From: Stigonema ocellatum SAG 48.90 = DSM 106950
GTDB lineage: Bacteria > Cyanobacteriota > Cyanobacteriia > Cyanobacteriales > Nostocaceae
Length of the DNA stretch: 64,000 bases
Direction: 5' to 3'
NCBI GenBank assembly: GCA_016903675.1
Contig: JADQBA010000009.1
Coordinates: 56,497 to 120,496, forward strand
Shown: positions 52,440 to 62,355 of the stretch, piece by piece
Numbering within the stretch: the first letter of the stretch is position 1
Layout: every line of letters starts with the position of its first letter
Position numbers and translations under genes: made by a program
Notes under the pieces: generated by a model
The model's input: only the letters and a program-made list of their open reading frames with translations
Told to the model about the DNA's origin: nothing
The model's database searches: none

Positions 52440-53564
52440 CTATAACAAAAATTTCTCAGTAACTACAGCTTCAAGTAAGCTGACTTCAACCTGAAATTGT
52501 TTGCCTGGGGCTTCACTAAATTCTAGCTGAATTGCATTATCAGCTAGCCTCGCAGTCACTTCCTGACTGACTAACTCAGCGGTGTTGGGATTAAGAGTGA
52601 CTTTCAGCTTCAAACCAGGCGGTAGATATTCCTCACTGCAAGGTTCTTCATAGCAAGGAACAACCTGTACAAGCACATCAACTTCATCATTATTTTCCAA
52701 CGGTTTTAGATTAACAACTAAAGCTAACGGTTGACCATTGAGTTGTAGTCCAAAATCAATTATTTTACCTCCAGAATGATGATAACCAAGTGATTGACTT
52801 CTTACAACACCCCAAGTATAGTTACTATCAAGTATATTCTGAAGATGTTGGGTGGATTGCCAACCATCTTCAAAAACTCCAAGGCACCAATTGCTCAGGT
52901 TTACTAGCGCTTTAGTAACGATGTTTGTAGCCTGAGTTAGAGGTTGTATAGCTGTATTATTGACTTCAGCTACTGATGGTAAAAGAATAGCAGTCTCTGA
53001 CAAAAAACGCGAGGATAACAATAGGTTATTTATTTCAGTATCAAAACAAGAAAGTGCTAGCTGATAACAACTATTAGTTTTAGCATTCAAATGAATTGAT
53101 TGGCAATATTTAATGAGTTGGTCATAACGGAGAAATCCGTAAATTTTTAATTCTTCTTTCTCTTCTAAAACCTCAATTAAAACATAAAAATGAGATGCTA
53201 GTTTAGGTGTTTTTATGACTTCTACTGGTAAAGTAACAAAATCATCAATCAGGTTATCGACAGTAATGATGCAGAGTCGAAAATCACCTAAATTTAAATG
53301 ACAAACAACATCAAATAAATTCCCATTCTCAGATTTAAATATCGAATAATGATCTCGATTAATTTTCATATCTGGAATTCTTTCTCTCAGCCATTGTTCA
53401 AACCCGAGTAACGCTAGTGTATTTAAATAAATTTTCCACTGACACGCTTCGCCCAAGTTTTGGTCGCTAGTTTTTTGAGCCTCCTCAAAATGTTCTGATT
53501 CCAGCAAAATAATTTTTTGTGACAACTTTCGTCTCGAGTATTGTGAATAAACTAAGGCTTTCAT
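52440..53564 (-). CDS. DUF1822 family protein
   Basis: 374 residues. LGEACQWKIYLNTLALLGFEQWLRERIPD at about 36-65 and DLINTxxxGxxFDLQ-like NLFDVVCHLNLGDFRLCIIT identify the cyanobacterial DUF1822 family. The middle has NLSNWCLGVFEDGWQSTQHL, and the C-terminal half carries a beta-rich domain (GKIIDFGLQLNGQPLALVVN, LLPPGLKLKVTL-like) as in long members. Function unknown. It follows the sigma-like gene by about 160 nt, same strand, and with the CHAT-STAND-WD40 gene forms a three-gene neighbourhood. Confidence 0.85.
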   Translation of the reverse strand: MKALVYSQYSRRKLSQKIILLESEHFEEAQKTSDQNLGEACQWKIYLNTLALLGFEQWLRERIPDMKINRDHYSIFKSENGNLFDVVCHLNLGDFRLCIITVDNLIDDFVTLPVEVIKTPKLASHFYVLIEVLEEKEELKIYGFLRYDQLIKYCQSIHLNAKTNSCYQLALSCFDTEINNLLLSSRFLSETAILLPSVAEVNNTAIQPLTQATNIVTKALVNLSNWCLGVFEDGWQSTQHLQNILDSNYTWGVVRSQSLGYHHSGGKIIDFGLQLNGQPLALVVNLKPLENNDEVDVLVQVVPCYEEPCSEEYLPPGLKLKVTLNPNTAELVSQEVTARLADNAIQLEFSEAPGKQFQVEVSLLEAVVTEKFLL

Positions 53565-53723
53565 TATATCTTATCTCCTGGTTCTGCCGTAAATTAGACT
53601 TCTTACAAAAGTCCTTTTCTTGATGTTGTTCTTTGCCTTGGGGGTCAAGTGTGACACAAATAATTAATTATACAAGAAGTCTATTGTGAAAATAAATTGT
53701 AGATTTTTTGGAAAATTAATTCC

Positions 53724-55253
53724 TTATGCTGCATTTTTAATTGTATCATTTATATAGCGGGATATCATTTGAGCGAATAAGCTTGTTTTTGTCTTTTTTT
53801 TACCGCTTTGGATTTCTGCGTATGCGTTTTGGAATGTTTTCTTAAAAGCGTAGTCTCTAATTTCTTCCGCAACTGTTTTTAAATAGTCTGGGTCACTGGA
53901 AATTGTTGCTAAGCGAGGTATTGTAGGCGTTTTACAAATTTCTTCTAGAAATTTCTCCTCTGTTCTATATTGAACATTCTCCAGAAGGCTTTCTAATTTA
54001 AATATGCGTCTGGCTTTAGACCAAGGTATTTCCCATAGTTTGGCAATTTCGCCTAAAGACATATTCCCTTGGTAGTAAATTTGCAAACCATTATGGAATT
54101 GTTCAGCATAACTGCTGTAACCTTTACTTTTTCTCAGATATTCGATGTGTTGAGAAATAACTTCTGCTATTGCTTGATATAAAACATTTTCAAACAAAGC
54201 ATTACAGATACCTTGTAATTGCTCTAATTCAATGTCCTCTGGGTCTGGGTCAATATGATAAGGTAATTCTCGGTTGGGAGCATAATCATTAGTCGAGGTA
54301 TCAAAAAGTTCTGTAGGTATTGTTTTGGGACTACCTGTCTTCTTATAAAGCGTATCCTGACGTAGAATTTCTGCAATTCTTTGGAAATGATAAATGAGTC
54401 CTTTACAAGAACTCATGATAATATTTCGTTGCTGTAACAAATCCAGCATTTCTTGCAGTTGCTTTAGTGTTGGTTCAGAACAACGTCCTTTTTCCTGTGA
54501 TTTGCGTCTATCTCGGCGATAGACTGCATGAAATACCTCTACAATTTCATGGTCTCCTTTTTCAAGACGCGGTTCTAGGGAACGGGGAATATGTCTACAT
54601 AATAATGCCCAGTTACTGGGAGTCCGTACCCCGAATTCCCAGAGAAATAACCTTAAACTCTGATTTTGTTGCGTTAGTCTCCAAGTCCAATTATCTAAAC
54701 TTTCACTGGAACTTAAGTTTGGATTAAATGTTCGCAAAATTTCAACGCTAAAAAACTCTCCTCCTTTAGCGATCGCTCGAGTTGTGCCATCGCGATTTAA
54801 GATAAGTTGAGTATGACTTTCACTATCTAAAATCACCAGTTCTCTACCATTGTCATTTAAAACAAATGGAAGCAAATCAATATAGCTGAAAGGTTTTTCA
54901 ATTTCAGCTTTACAGATGTGAGGGATTGTTTTACAGGCGATGAGAATTCTTTCAGAGACATAACATCTCAGACAAAGTCCAGCAAGGGCGCGTTGGCGCA
55001 TATCAGACGCTGAGCAAAAAATTTCCCACAGCACAGCTTGAAGATGTCTGTTTTCCTCTGACGATAGTGTTGGTTTACTAACTAAGTGTGAAAATTGTAT
55101 CCTAAAAAACTCCTGCGCCTGATGGATTTGTATGGCTTTGTAACCGTCTTTTAGCTGATTATGTTGGACTTTTGGGGAATCTATGATCCGCATTGTCCAG
55201 TATCTTGGTAGAGATACCATAGCTATTAAATTACCTCGCTTCTCATCAAACAT
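53724..55253 (-). CDS. Sigma-factor-like/HTH regulatory protein
   Basis: 509 residues; the true start may be Met12 or Met21. No enzyme motif. Helical throughout; residues about 60-95 (ILWEIFCSASDMRQRALAGL-like) and 405-430 (MSLGEIAKLWEIPWSKARRI) form helix-turn-helix-type segments, the latter like sigma-70 region 4. The C-terminus EEIRDYAFKKTFQNAYAEIQ is charged. I recognise the overall type as the sigma-like proteins encoded beside DUF1822 and CHAT genes in filamentous cyanobacteria, but DNA binding is inferred. Confidence 0.65.
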   Translation of the reverse strand: MFDEKRGNLIAMVSLPRYWTMRIIDSPKVQHNQLKDGYKAIQIHQAQEFFRIQFSHLVSKPTLSSEENRHLQAVLWEIFCSASDMRQRALAGLCLRCYVSERILIACKTIPHICKAEIEKPFSYIDLLPFVLNDNGRELVILDSESHTQLILNRDGTTRAIAKGGEFFSVEILRTFNPNLSSSESLDNWTWRLTQQNQSLRLFLWEFGVRTPSNWALLCRHIPRSLEPRLEKGDHEIVEVFHAVYRRDRRKSQEKGRCSEPTLKQLQEMLDLLQQRNIIMSSCKGLIYHFQRIAEILRQDTLYKKTGSPKTIPTELFDTSTNDYAPNRELPYHIDPDPEDIELEQLQGICNALFENVLYQAIAEVISQHIEYLRKSKGYSSYAEQFHNGLQIYYQGNMSLGEIAKLWEIPWSKARRIFKLESLLENVQYRTEEKFLEEICKTPTIPRLATISSDPDYLKTVAEEIRDYAFKKTFQNAYAEIQSGKKKTKTSLFAQMISRYINDTIKNAA

Positions 55254-55857
55254 GGCATCAACAGCAAAGCTATTTCACCAGAGGTCATTGTTTATCAATG
55301 TTCTGGATATCTACATCATATATATATATGGGTTTTTTGAACTTATACAGATACTATGGGGATCTGCTGGCTAAAGGCTAAAGTCTGACCACAAGTGTAT
55401 AACTCATATCTTGCACCACCGTCTTGTTGCGAAAAGAAAAACCCAAAAAGCCTATTCTTTCGTAGGGTGGGCAGTGCCCACCCTACCCTTATTGAGAAGG
55501 TGCAAGATGTCAGTATAAGCGAATAGCACGCTCGTTAAGATACGGCCCTTGCCCCAACTGGTTAACAGCCTCCAGGCTGGCACTTCTATTCTCGCCTATC
55601 TGAAGGAATTTGCCGGATTCCAAACTCCTTTCGATTAGACATAGTCCTGAAATGATGTTGGGGCCAAGATGCTTGCGCCCCAAAAGCATAATTAAACAAC
55701 GATTTTTTTGCGCGGCAGTTCAGATCGCCGGAGGCCGGCGCTCTGCCTGCCTTGCCTTTGCGCCTTTGCGTGAGGCTAATTCATAATTGCAAAAAAACGC
55801 GATTTAACCGGCGCTCAAGCGCAACTACGAACCAATCAAAATTAGTGTGGCGTACTA
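55254..55857. other. Spacer between the CHAT-STAND gene and the sigma-like gene
   Basis: About 600 bases. A GTAGGGTGGGCAGTGCCCAC palindrome lies at 55463-55490 and GCGCCTTTGCG-type repeat at 55755-55785. The half palindrome GCGCAACTACGAACC lies at 55818. A plus-strand reading at about 55551-55640 (PQLVNSLQAGTSILAYLKEF) looks like a tail of a lost gene but is not identified. Confidence 0.55.
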
Positions 55858-58800
55858 CTAGGACTTAGGCTCTGAAACACCATTACACAAAGTGCGATCG
55901 CTCTCACTCACATTGGGGTTATTTTTCAGATAATCCCGCACCCAATCGCAACCATCAATGAGGAGTTGTTTTGATGTCAAGTCCAAATCCCACATAATTA
56001 ATTTTCCGGTATCGTCACCTGAAGCAAGGGTATGACCATCAGGGCTAAAATTTAAGCTCCAAACGGAATCATCGTGTCCTTTATAGGTGTTCAGTTCCTT
56101 ACCGTCAAGACTCCAGAGTTTCACGGTCTTGTCTAAACTAGCAGTAGCAATTGTTTTGCCATTTGGACTAAATCGGACGCGGAAAACTCCTGCTTTATGC
56201 CCTTGAACAGTTGTGATGAGTTGACCTTCACTCGTCCAAAGTTTGACTGTTTTATCTTCACTAGCACTAGCAATCATCTTACCATCAGGACTGAAACTGA
56301 CACTATGAACTCCGTCTTGATGATCCTGAAGAATTTTGATGAGGTGACCTTCATGTGTCCAAAGTTTGACTGTCTTGTCCCAACCTGCGGTGGCGATAAT
56401 TTTCCCATCTGGGCTAAAACTAACACTATTAACCCCTTCCTCATGTGCGTTAATTGTTTGGAGTAGGTCGCCATTTAGGTTCCAGAATTTGACAGTACCG
56501 TCATAACCAGCAGTGGCAAGTGTCTTGCTATCCGGGCTAAAACTCACTTGCCATACCCATTTTTGTTTATGATTTGGGAAATCTTTGATTTTTTCTCCTT
56601 TGCGATTCCAAAGTGTCACCATCCCATCATTAGTAACAGTAGCAATTATCTGTCCATCTGGGCTAAAATTAGCGTGAGTAAACCATGTTGTGTTTGTGTT
56701 GCTTTTGAAGGTTGTTATTAATTCACCTGAACGCTGCCAAATTTTGACTGTTTTATCTTTACTAGCGGTAGCATAGGAGTTGCCATCTGGGCTAAAATTG
56801 ACGCTATAAATTGCACCGTTATGCGCCTGGTGGATTTGATGTTTCTTCCCTTTGATTTGCCAGAGTTTAACAGTTCCATCCTTGCTAGCAGTAGCTATCA
56901 TTTTACTATTAGGACTAAAACTGACGCTCCAGATCCAATTTTGATGTCCTTTGAGGGTTTGCAGTTGTTCGCCAGACTCGCTCCAAATTTTGACTGTTTT
57001 GTCTGCACTCGCGGTAGCAATCAATTTGCCATCAGGACTAAAACTGACACTAGTAACAGAATTTGTATGAGTATCTAGGGTTTTTATTTCCTTGCCGTCA
57101 ATACTCCAAATTTTAACAGTTTCGTCCTTACTTGCGGTAGCAATTTTCTTACCATCAGGTCTAAAAGTGACACTCCAAACCCAATCTTTATGTCCATGTT
57201 CTCCAGCCAAGGTTTGCAATTCTTTCCCATCCTGACTCCAGAGTTTTACGGTTTTATCTGCACTGGCGGTAGCAAGAGTTTTAGAATCAGGGCTGAAACT
57301 CAGACTAAAAATCTCTCCTTTATGCCCCCTAAAGGTTCTGATGAATTTTCCTTCACTCGTCCATAGTCTAATATATCCTTCGGCATCCCCAGTAGCAATG
57401 GTCTTTCCGTCAGGACTAAAACTCACACAATCAAGCTTTGTATTATGTCCCGTCAAGGTAGTAATTAATTTACCTTCTACAGTCCACAGTTTGACAGTTC
57501 CATCCCAACTAGCTGTGGCAATTATTTTGCCTGTGGAGCTAAATCGGACACTACGCACCCAATCTTGATGCCCTTTGAGAGTTTGTATCTGAGTGCCATC
57601 CGCACCCCAGATTATAACAGTATTATCTCTACTAGCAGTGGCAATTTTTTTACCGTCAGGGCTGAAACTAACATCGCTGACCTCATTTTTATGGCTTTCT
57701 AATCGATAGCGTTCTGTAACTTTATACACAGCCTCCTGTAATAAAATATTCACCTGCTTTTGGAGAACAACCTTTTCCTCAAATTTGTGAAATGCCAGAT
57801 GAGCGAGTGTTTCATTCAGTCTTCTGGATGCCTTCAAACTCTCTATAAGAGCATCAAAATCTTCACCCGAAGTCAAAAGTGCTTTACTAGATACACTAAG
57901 AGCTTTGATTTCGTTCAAACGTGCATTCTCCCATTGCCACCAAGCTACAAGAGCGAGTATCAAAGTAACTACCAAACCACCGGTGAGTCCTAACATAATA
58001 ACTTGCTGCCTCCGACTGTGTTGACGTAGGGACTGTTCTTGACGTGTAATGCTAGCGGTAATAAAATTCTGCTCAGATTGTGTGAGTTGTTCTCTGCGTT
58101 GTTGGTACCAATCTTCTGCTACAGCGAGCCGCGTACCGTGCAATAATGCTTCTGGGTCTTGATGACTATTTTCCCAGTCACGTACTTCTTGCTTGAGCCT
58201 TTCTTGCCAAATGCGAAACTCGCGGTTAGCTTCTATCCACTCTCCAAGGGTTCCCCATTCCCGAATCAATGCTTCATGGACAATTTCTACTGTTTCTATT
58301 TCATCAATTTCATCCCACCCAGTCACCACCAAACGTGCATCAGCCAAGCGTTTGACTAAACCCCAATTTTCTTCTCCCACCTCAGTGCAAGTCGCCACAC
58401 GCCTAGTGTTTTCTGTGCCTTCCCCTGGACGCACTAACTGAATAAATACCCTTTCTGCAAGTTGTTTCTCTTTCTTAGATAGATTTTTTAATGCTTCATC
58501 AGCATGTTTTGCTAAAGCTTTTTCTAAACCGCCAATTTCTTCATAAGCCTTATGAGTCAAATACCAATTTTTCTGTTTCGACCACAGTTGAGTTAAAGCA
58601 AATTCTAGCAGAGGTAAACGACCAGGGTGATTGCCCACATCATGAATTAGTTTACTTGTTAACCCCTCCTCCAGTTCCACCTTCATTTTTAAAGCAGGTT
58701 TTTCAATCACATCTCGTAATTCCTCCCTGTCCATTGGAGTGAGTAACAATGGGGTGTATTGTTGCAAAGCCTTCCCCATTGGTTGATAATCAAGCACAAT

Positions 58801-60510
58801 TCCCAAAAAATCCGCTCGCAGCGTCAACACCAGCGTAAATGCTGGAACATATGTTACAGCTAAAAGCAGTGCCTTTAAAAAACTGTGACGTTCTTCAACA
58901 GCAGCAAGAGTGTAAAGTTCTTCAAACTGATCTGCCACTAACACCAACCGGTGATAGCCTGAAGAGTTAATAATATTTTCCAAAAAATGGTACAATTTTG
59001 TCTCATGATGTCGCCAATCAATCTCAAATTCTAGTTCCGCCAACCGGGTTTCAGCTTCTGCTGATGCTTCTGGTTGTCGTTGTACCTGGGACTGGCAATA
59101 TTTGCTCAACGCCACAGCCAAAGCATCAAACGGATTTTTCCCCGGACGAAAACTGATTATTTCTACATGACGATTAGCTTGTAAACACGGAATCAACCCT
59201 GCAAACACCACAGAAGACTTTCCGCTTCCAGAAGCACCAATGACGGGTACGAGGGGGTTGCTGTTTGCTGCTTCCACTAACTTAGCAATAAACTTCTCCC
59301 TACCAAAGAAGAAATCTGTATTTTCCTGACGAAACGCAGATAAACCTTGATAGGGACAGTCAGGAAGTTCACCTGAGAGTCCTCCCAAATCTTCCCAAGT
59401 CGGTGGAGGCTCAGTTGTATTTTGACAGATAATTGGCAACCAGCTTACCCCTGGTAGCCGCTTTTCAATATCTTTGTCGTCTGCAAGTTCTTTGAGTTTA
59501 TCTCTGGCTTCCCTGACTGCTGTAAATAAAGATACTCCTTCTACAAAAGAATTTAAAAAATATTTGAGAAATTTTTGTGCTAATTTGTCTGGTACAACTT
59601 CGCGCCAGACAATGATGTAGGGAAGATTTAAATCTGCTAACTCCCTTGCTAAACCTAGACCATCACAGGAATTGAAGATTGCTAATTTTAAGCCTTTGTT
59701 AATTGCTGTCGAGAGTGTTCTTTTGATTTCTGCTACACTTAAACTATCATTGCGATTAATATTGATTACCCCTGTTTGACCATCACCTTTCGTTTCGCTA
59801 TGACCGGCAAAAAACAAGATATCGCAGGCTTCTTCCCAAAGGGTGTTAAAATCTGAACGATTTGGTTCAGTGAGAACCCTGAGTTCTGCTGCCCGTTTCT
59901 TCAACTTTTCCAGTAATTCTTTATCTACACTAGTATCAATATTTGTACTGTCTCCGAAAATACTGATAATCCTAGCTCTCCTAATTTTACTAGTAATAGA
60001 TGATTCTCCAGAGGGGGGAGTACTTGTTACTGAAGAGTTAAAGCAAACAGCCGCTTCACAGAAGACATTTTTTGGCAATAAACCCCATTCCTGCCAAGGT
60101 AGTCGATGTAAGATATTTTTAGTTTTATCTGATACAATTTTATCAGTGTGAATAACCAAACGAATTTCTGACTGAGGGTACTGTGGCAGTGCTTTTTCTA
60201 ATTCTGACTGAATAGGATGAAGCCACTGATGAAGTTGATAGCGTAAACGCTGAGCATAATGGTAACAATCTGTTTGCGATATATGAGTGACTTGGCTATT
60301 TTTAAAACCACCTCTGGAATTGTTCAGTAACGAATAGTATTGCTCTTTCCAACATTGATAGGAAACTGGTATTTCGGCGCTAGGGGGTAATTGCACTTCT
60401 CGTTGTGTAATGTAACCCCGTGCATTTGCTGGTGTCACCTTAACATTGATGTTCCCAAACCCTTGATCAAAGTTCCCGTCACCAAAGTCTAAGTTTACCC
60501 ATATTTCCAT
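55858..60510 (-). CDS. CHAT-STAND ATPase-WD40 protein
   Basis: 1550 residues in four parts. A CHAT peptidase (about 100-365) has its dyad at His237 (LFFAGHSETK) and Cys282 (IFNSCDGLG). An nSTAND ATPase follows from about 385: PYQGLSAFRQENTDFFFGRE, Walker A GASGSGKSS at 425-433, Walker B LVLVADQFEELY. A TM-like helix (about 833-855, MLGLTGGLVVTLILALVAW) precedes 14 WD40 repeats from about 935 (FSPDGKxIATAS...TVKLW), enough for two seven-bladed propellers. The layout is that of a signal-sensing, nucleotide-switched caspase-like effector. Single long gene; two regulators follow downstream. Confidence 0.92.
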   Translation of the reverse strand: MEIWVNLDFGDGNFDQGFGNINVKVTPANARGYITQREVQLPPSAEIPVSYQCWKEQYYSLLNNSRGGFKNSQVTHISQTDCYHYAQRLRYQLHQWLHPIQSELEKALPQYPQSEIRLVIHTDKIVSDKTKNILHRLPWQEWGLLPKNVFCEAAVCFNSSVTSTPPSGESSITSKIRRARIISIFGDSTNIDTSVDKELLEKLKKRAAELRVLTEPNRSDFNTLWEEACDILFFAGHSETKGDGQTGVININRNDSLSVAEIKRTLSTAINKGLKLAIFNSCDGLGLARELADLNLPYIIVWREVVPDKLAQKFLKYFLNSFVEGVSLFTAVREARDKLKELADDKDIEKRLPGVSWLPIICQNTTEPPPTWEDLGGLSGELPDCPYQGLSAFRQENTDFFFGREKFIAKLVEAANSNPLVPVIGASGSGKSSVVFAGLIPCLQANRHVEIISFRPGKNPFDALAVALSKYCQSQVQRQPEASAEAETRLAELEFEIDWRHHETKLYHFLENIINSSGYHRLVLVADQFEELYTLAAVEERHSFLKALLLAVTYVPAFTLVLTLRADFLGIVLDYQPMGKALQQYTPLLLTPMDREELRDVIEKPALKMKVELEEGLTSKLIHDVGNHPGRLPLLEFALTQLWSKQKNWYLTHKAYEEIGGLEKALAKHADEALKNLSKKEKQLAERVFIQLVRPGEGTENTRRVATCTEVGEENWGLVKRLADARLVVTGWDEIDEIETVEIVHEALIREWGTLGEWIEANREFRIWQERLKQEVRDWENSHQDPEALLHGTRLAVAEDWYQQRREQLTQSEQNFITASITRQEQSLRQHSRRQQVIMLGLTGGLVVTLILALVAWWQWENARLNEIKALSVSSKALLTSGEDFDALIESLKASRRLNETLAHLAFHKFEEKVVLQKQVNILLQEAVYKVTERYRLESHKNEVSDVSFSPDGKKIATASRDNTVIIWGADGTQIQTLKGHQDWVRSVRFSSTGKIIATASWDGTVKLWTVEGKLITTLTGHNTKLDCVSFSPDGKTIATGDAEGYIRLWTSEGKFIRTFRGHKGEIFSLSFSPDSKTLATASADKTVKLWSQDGKELQTLAGEHGHKDWVWSVTFRPDGKKIATASKDETVKIWSIDGKEIKTLDTHTNSVTSVSFSPDGKLIATASADKTVKIWSESGEQLQTLKGHQNWIWSVSFSPNSKMIATASKDGTVKLWQIKGKKHQIHQAHNGAIYSVNFSPDGNSYATASKDKTVKIWQRSGELITTFKSNTNTTWFTHANFSPDGQIIATVTNDGMVTLWNRKGEKIKDFPNHKQKWVWQVSFSPDSKTLATAGYDGTVKFWNLNGDLLQTINAHEEGVNSVSFSPDGKIIATAGWDKTVKLWTHEGHLIKILQDHQDGVHSVSFSPDGKMIASASEDKTVKLWTSEGQLITTVQGHKAGVFRVRFSPNGKTIATASLDKTVKLWSLDGKELNTYKGHDDSVWSLNFSPDGHTLASGDDTGKLIMWDLDLTSKQLLIDGCDWVRDYLKNNPNVSESDRTLCNGVSEPKS

Positions 60511-61096
60511 AAACCATCACCATAGATTATAAGCTGTTGCGCATTTAATTTGTATATGGGACGCGGGCAAGATGTCCGCACCACAATAATTTTACGTTTT
60601 CGTCTTATACAATCTAGCTGCACATCAGCTTCTTCATCCGTGCAGGAGATACGAACACCTCTCCCTTGTCTCCCAAGTCGTCCCTGTTATTCGGAAATCA
60701 AATAGAATTGCTATAGTTCTCCTACCCCATCCATTTTTTTCAGCAAATGAATAATATGAATCCAAAAGTTGACCAGACGCGATTAATCGCATCTCTACTA
60801 CTATGTCTATCGGAAAATTGTTCAGAGTTTATCTCTACCATCTGGTTAAATAATCGCACTTTTTTATCAAATCTCATAGATAGCTACAACTGTAAAAATG
60901 TTGATTTCGTAAAAAATATTATTTAAAAATTAAATACTTTATAAGTACTTGGGTGTACTGGTGTGGGCAATACGGTTCGGATAAGCACCAGCCGACCAAA
61001 ACCCGGTTTCGCACTTGTAGCGGTTTGCGAGTCAGTAGTTCTGTGGTAGGGCTATTTCATTCTACACTCTTTGCCTTTCACTCAAGTTTAAGGCAG
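60511..61096. other. Intergenic region upstream of the CHAT-STAND gene
   Basis: About 585 bases, AT-rich near 60900-60950. It contains a TATAGCAATTC-type right end at 60700-60716, a GACGCGATTAATCGC half palindrome at 60777, and GCAATACGGTTCGGATAAG at 60968. The CHAT-STAND promoter should be at 60511-60700. No other signal seen. Confidence 0.55.
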
Positions 61097-61354
61097 CTAC
61101 TCTAACGCGCTCAACCAAACTTCTAAATCTACCATCGCCTCAAAATCTAACAAGGCTTCGCCAAGATTTTCTAATTCTTCTAAGGACAAAGCGTCAATGC
61201 GTGTTATAGTTTGTTGAGATAATTCTCCCACCCGTCTGGTTAGCAGTCGAAGAATGAGCGATCGCTCTCTTTGTTCTCCAATCTGTTCTCCAAGCTTTTG
61301 CCCGATTTCCTCTCCCCGACTGAGAATTTCCTGATAAATCACCGACTCGCGCAT
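61097..61354 (-). pseudogene. Partial duplicate of an Rpn/DUF4351 gene
   Basis: 85 codons equal to the C-terminal third of the adjacent gene at 61495-62355: MRESVIYQEILSRGEEIGQK to LEVWLSALE, differing at a handful of residues. The nuclease domain is absent. The ATG corresponds to an internal Met of the parent. It could still make a free DUF4351 tail, but looks like a leftover of tandem duplication. Confidence 0.75.
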
Positions 61355-61398
61355 TATGCCCTCCTGAAATATTTGAATGGATGAAGTTACCTATATTT

Positions 61399-61440
61399 GC
61401 TCGTAGTAAGCACTTTAGTGCTAAAGCGCTTGCTACAAAC
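61399..61440. repeat. Palindrome, GTAGTAAGCACTTTAGTGCT type
   Basis: Arms CTCGTAGTAAGCACTTTAG and CTAAAGCGCTTGCTACAAAC; the central stem differs from other copies (AAGCACTTTAGTGCT). It lies in the 140-base gap between the two Rpn/DUF4351 copies. Confidence 0.65.
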
Positions 61441-61494
61441 CTTTAATTATTCACGCTGACTTGGCTACATCTTGAATCAAATCTGGTAAAGCAG

Positions 61495-62355
61495 CTACTC
61501 TAATGCACTCAACCAAACCTCTAAATCTACGAGCACCTCAAAATCTAACAAGGCTTCGCCAAGATTTTCTAATTCTTCTAAGGACAAAGCGTCAATGCGT
61601 GTTCTGGTTTGTTGAGGTAATTCTCCCACCCGTCTGGTTAGCAGTCGAAGAATGAGCGATCGCTCTCTTTGTTCTCCAAGCTTTTGCCCTCTTTGTTCTC
61701 CAAGCTTTTGCCCGATTTCTTCTCCTCGACTGAGAATTTCCTGATAAATCACCGACTCGCGCATTATGCCCTCCTGGAATATTTTTCGGATTAAGTCCTT
61801 CTTAAATTTTAGCCCTGCCAAGATTTGAGTGTAAGCAGAAATTTCTGGTCGTTGTGCCCTTTGGAGTTGATTGACTTGTTCTACAACTTGTTGCAACAAT
61901 ATTCTCGGTTGAGTCGTCGCCGCCAGTGGCGCTAATGGCAACAAAGCCGGCTCATTCAGAAACCTTTCTGGATTTTCCTCCCACATCTTGATCACATGAT
62001 ATTCATGACGAGTGTTTTCCAGGCTAAAGGCAGTTTCAATGATGGTATCAGGTGCGGGCGGCAGCAATAATACGACAACTTGCGTTATTGGTAGACGATA
62101 TAACCGATACAAGCGCACCCAGTAATCAAGCATCCGTAAAGGTAACGGCGGTTTAGATTCTAGTTGGGTTTGAAATTCCAGATGAAGAATGCGTCCACTG
62201 AGCTGCAAGAATGTCACATAATCAGCGCGAATAGGTTCGATGCTCAATTCGGTTTTTAAAACTTCGACATTGGATTGCGGTGTGCCCAAAACCCAACTAG
62301 CAAAGCTTGAGGGATATTTTTCCGATAGGAGTTTGCAGACGTTATCAAAGGACAT
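61495..62355 (-). CDS. Rpn-type PD-(D/E)xK nuclease/transposase-like protein with DUF4351 domain
   Basis: 286 residues. The nuclease fold: EPIRADYVTFLQLSGRILHLEFQTQLESK gives the D...ExQ catalytic pattern of the Rpn (recombination-promoting nuclease) class. An internal linker has a duplicated GQKLGEQR heptad. The C-terminal DUF4351 domain (LRLLTRRVGELPQQTRTRID ... ENLGEALLDFEVLVDLEVWL) is complete. Function in the cell unknown; such genes are abundant and mobile in cyanobacteria. The 5' end starts 60 nt before a spacer with no promoter-like mark. Confidence 0.87.
   Translation of the reverse strand: MSFDNVCKLLSEKYPSSFASWVLGTPQSNVEVLKTELSIEPIRADYVTFLQLSGRILHLEFQTQLESKPPLPLRMLDYWVRLYRLYRLPITQVVVLLLPPAPDTIIETAFSLENTRHEYHVIKMWEENPERFLNEPALLPLAPLAATTQPRILLQQVVEQVNQLQRAQRPEISAYTQILAGLKFKKDLIRKIFQEGIMRESVIYQEILSRGEEIGQKLGEQRGQKLGEQRERSLILRLLTRRVGELPQQTRTRIDALSLEELENLGEALLDFEVLVDLEVWLSALE

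Noticed and set aside
61480..61500. Extended reading of the Rpn gene's end into AALPDLIQDVAKSA
   Set aside because: It is in another frame from the DUF4351 end and may be a chance reading.
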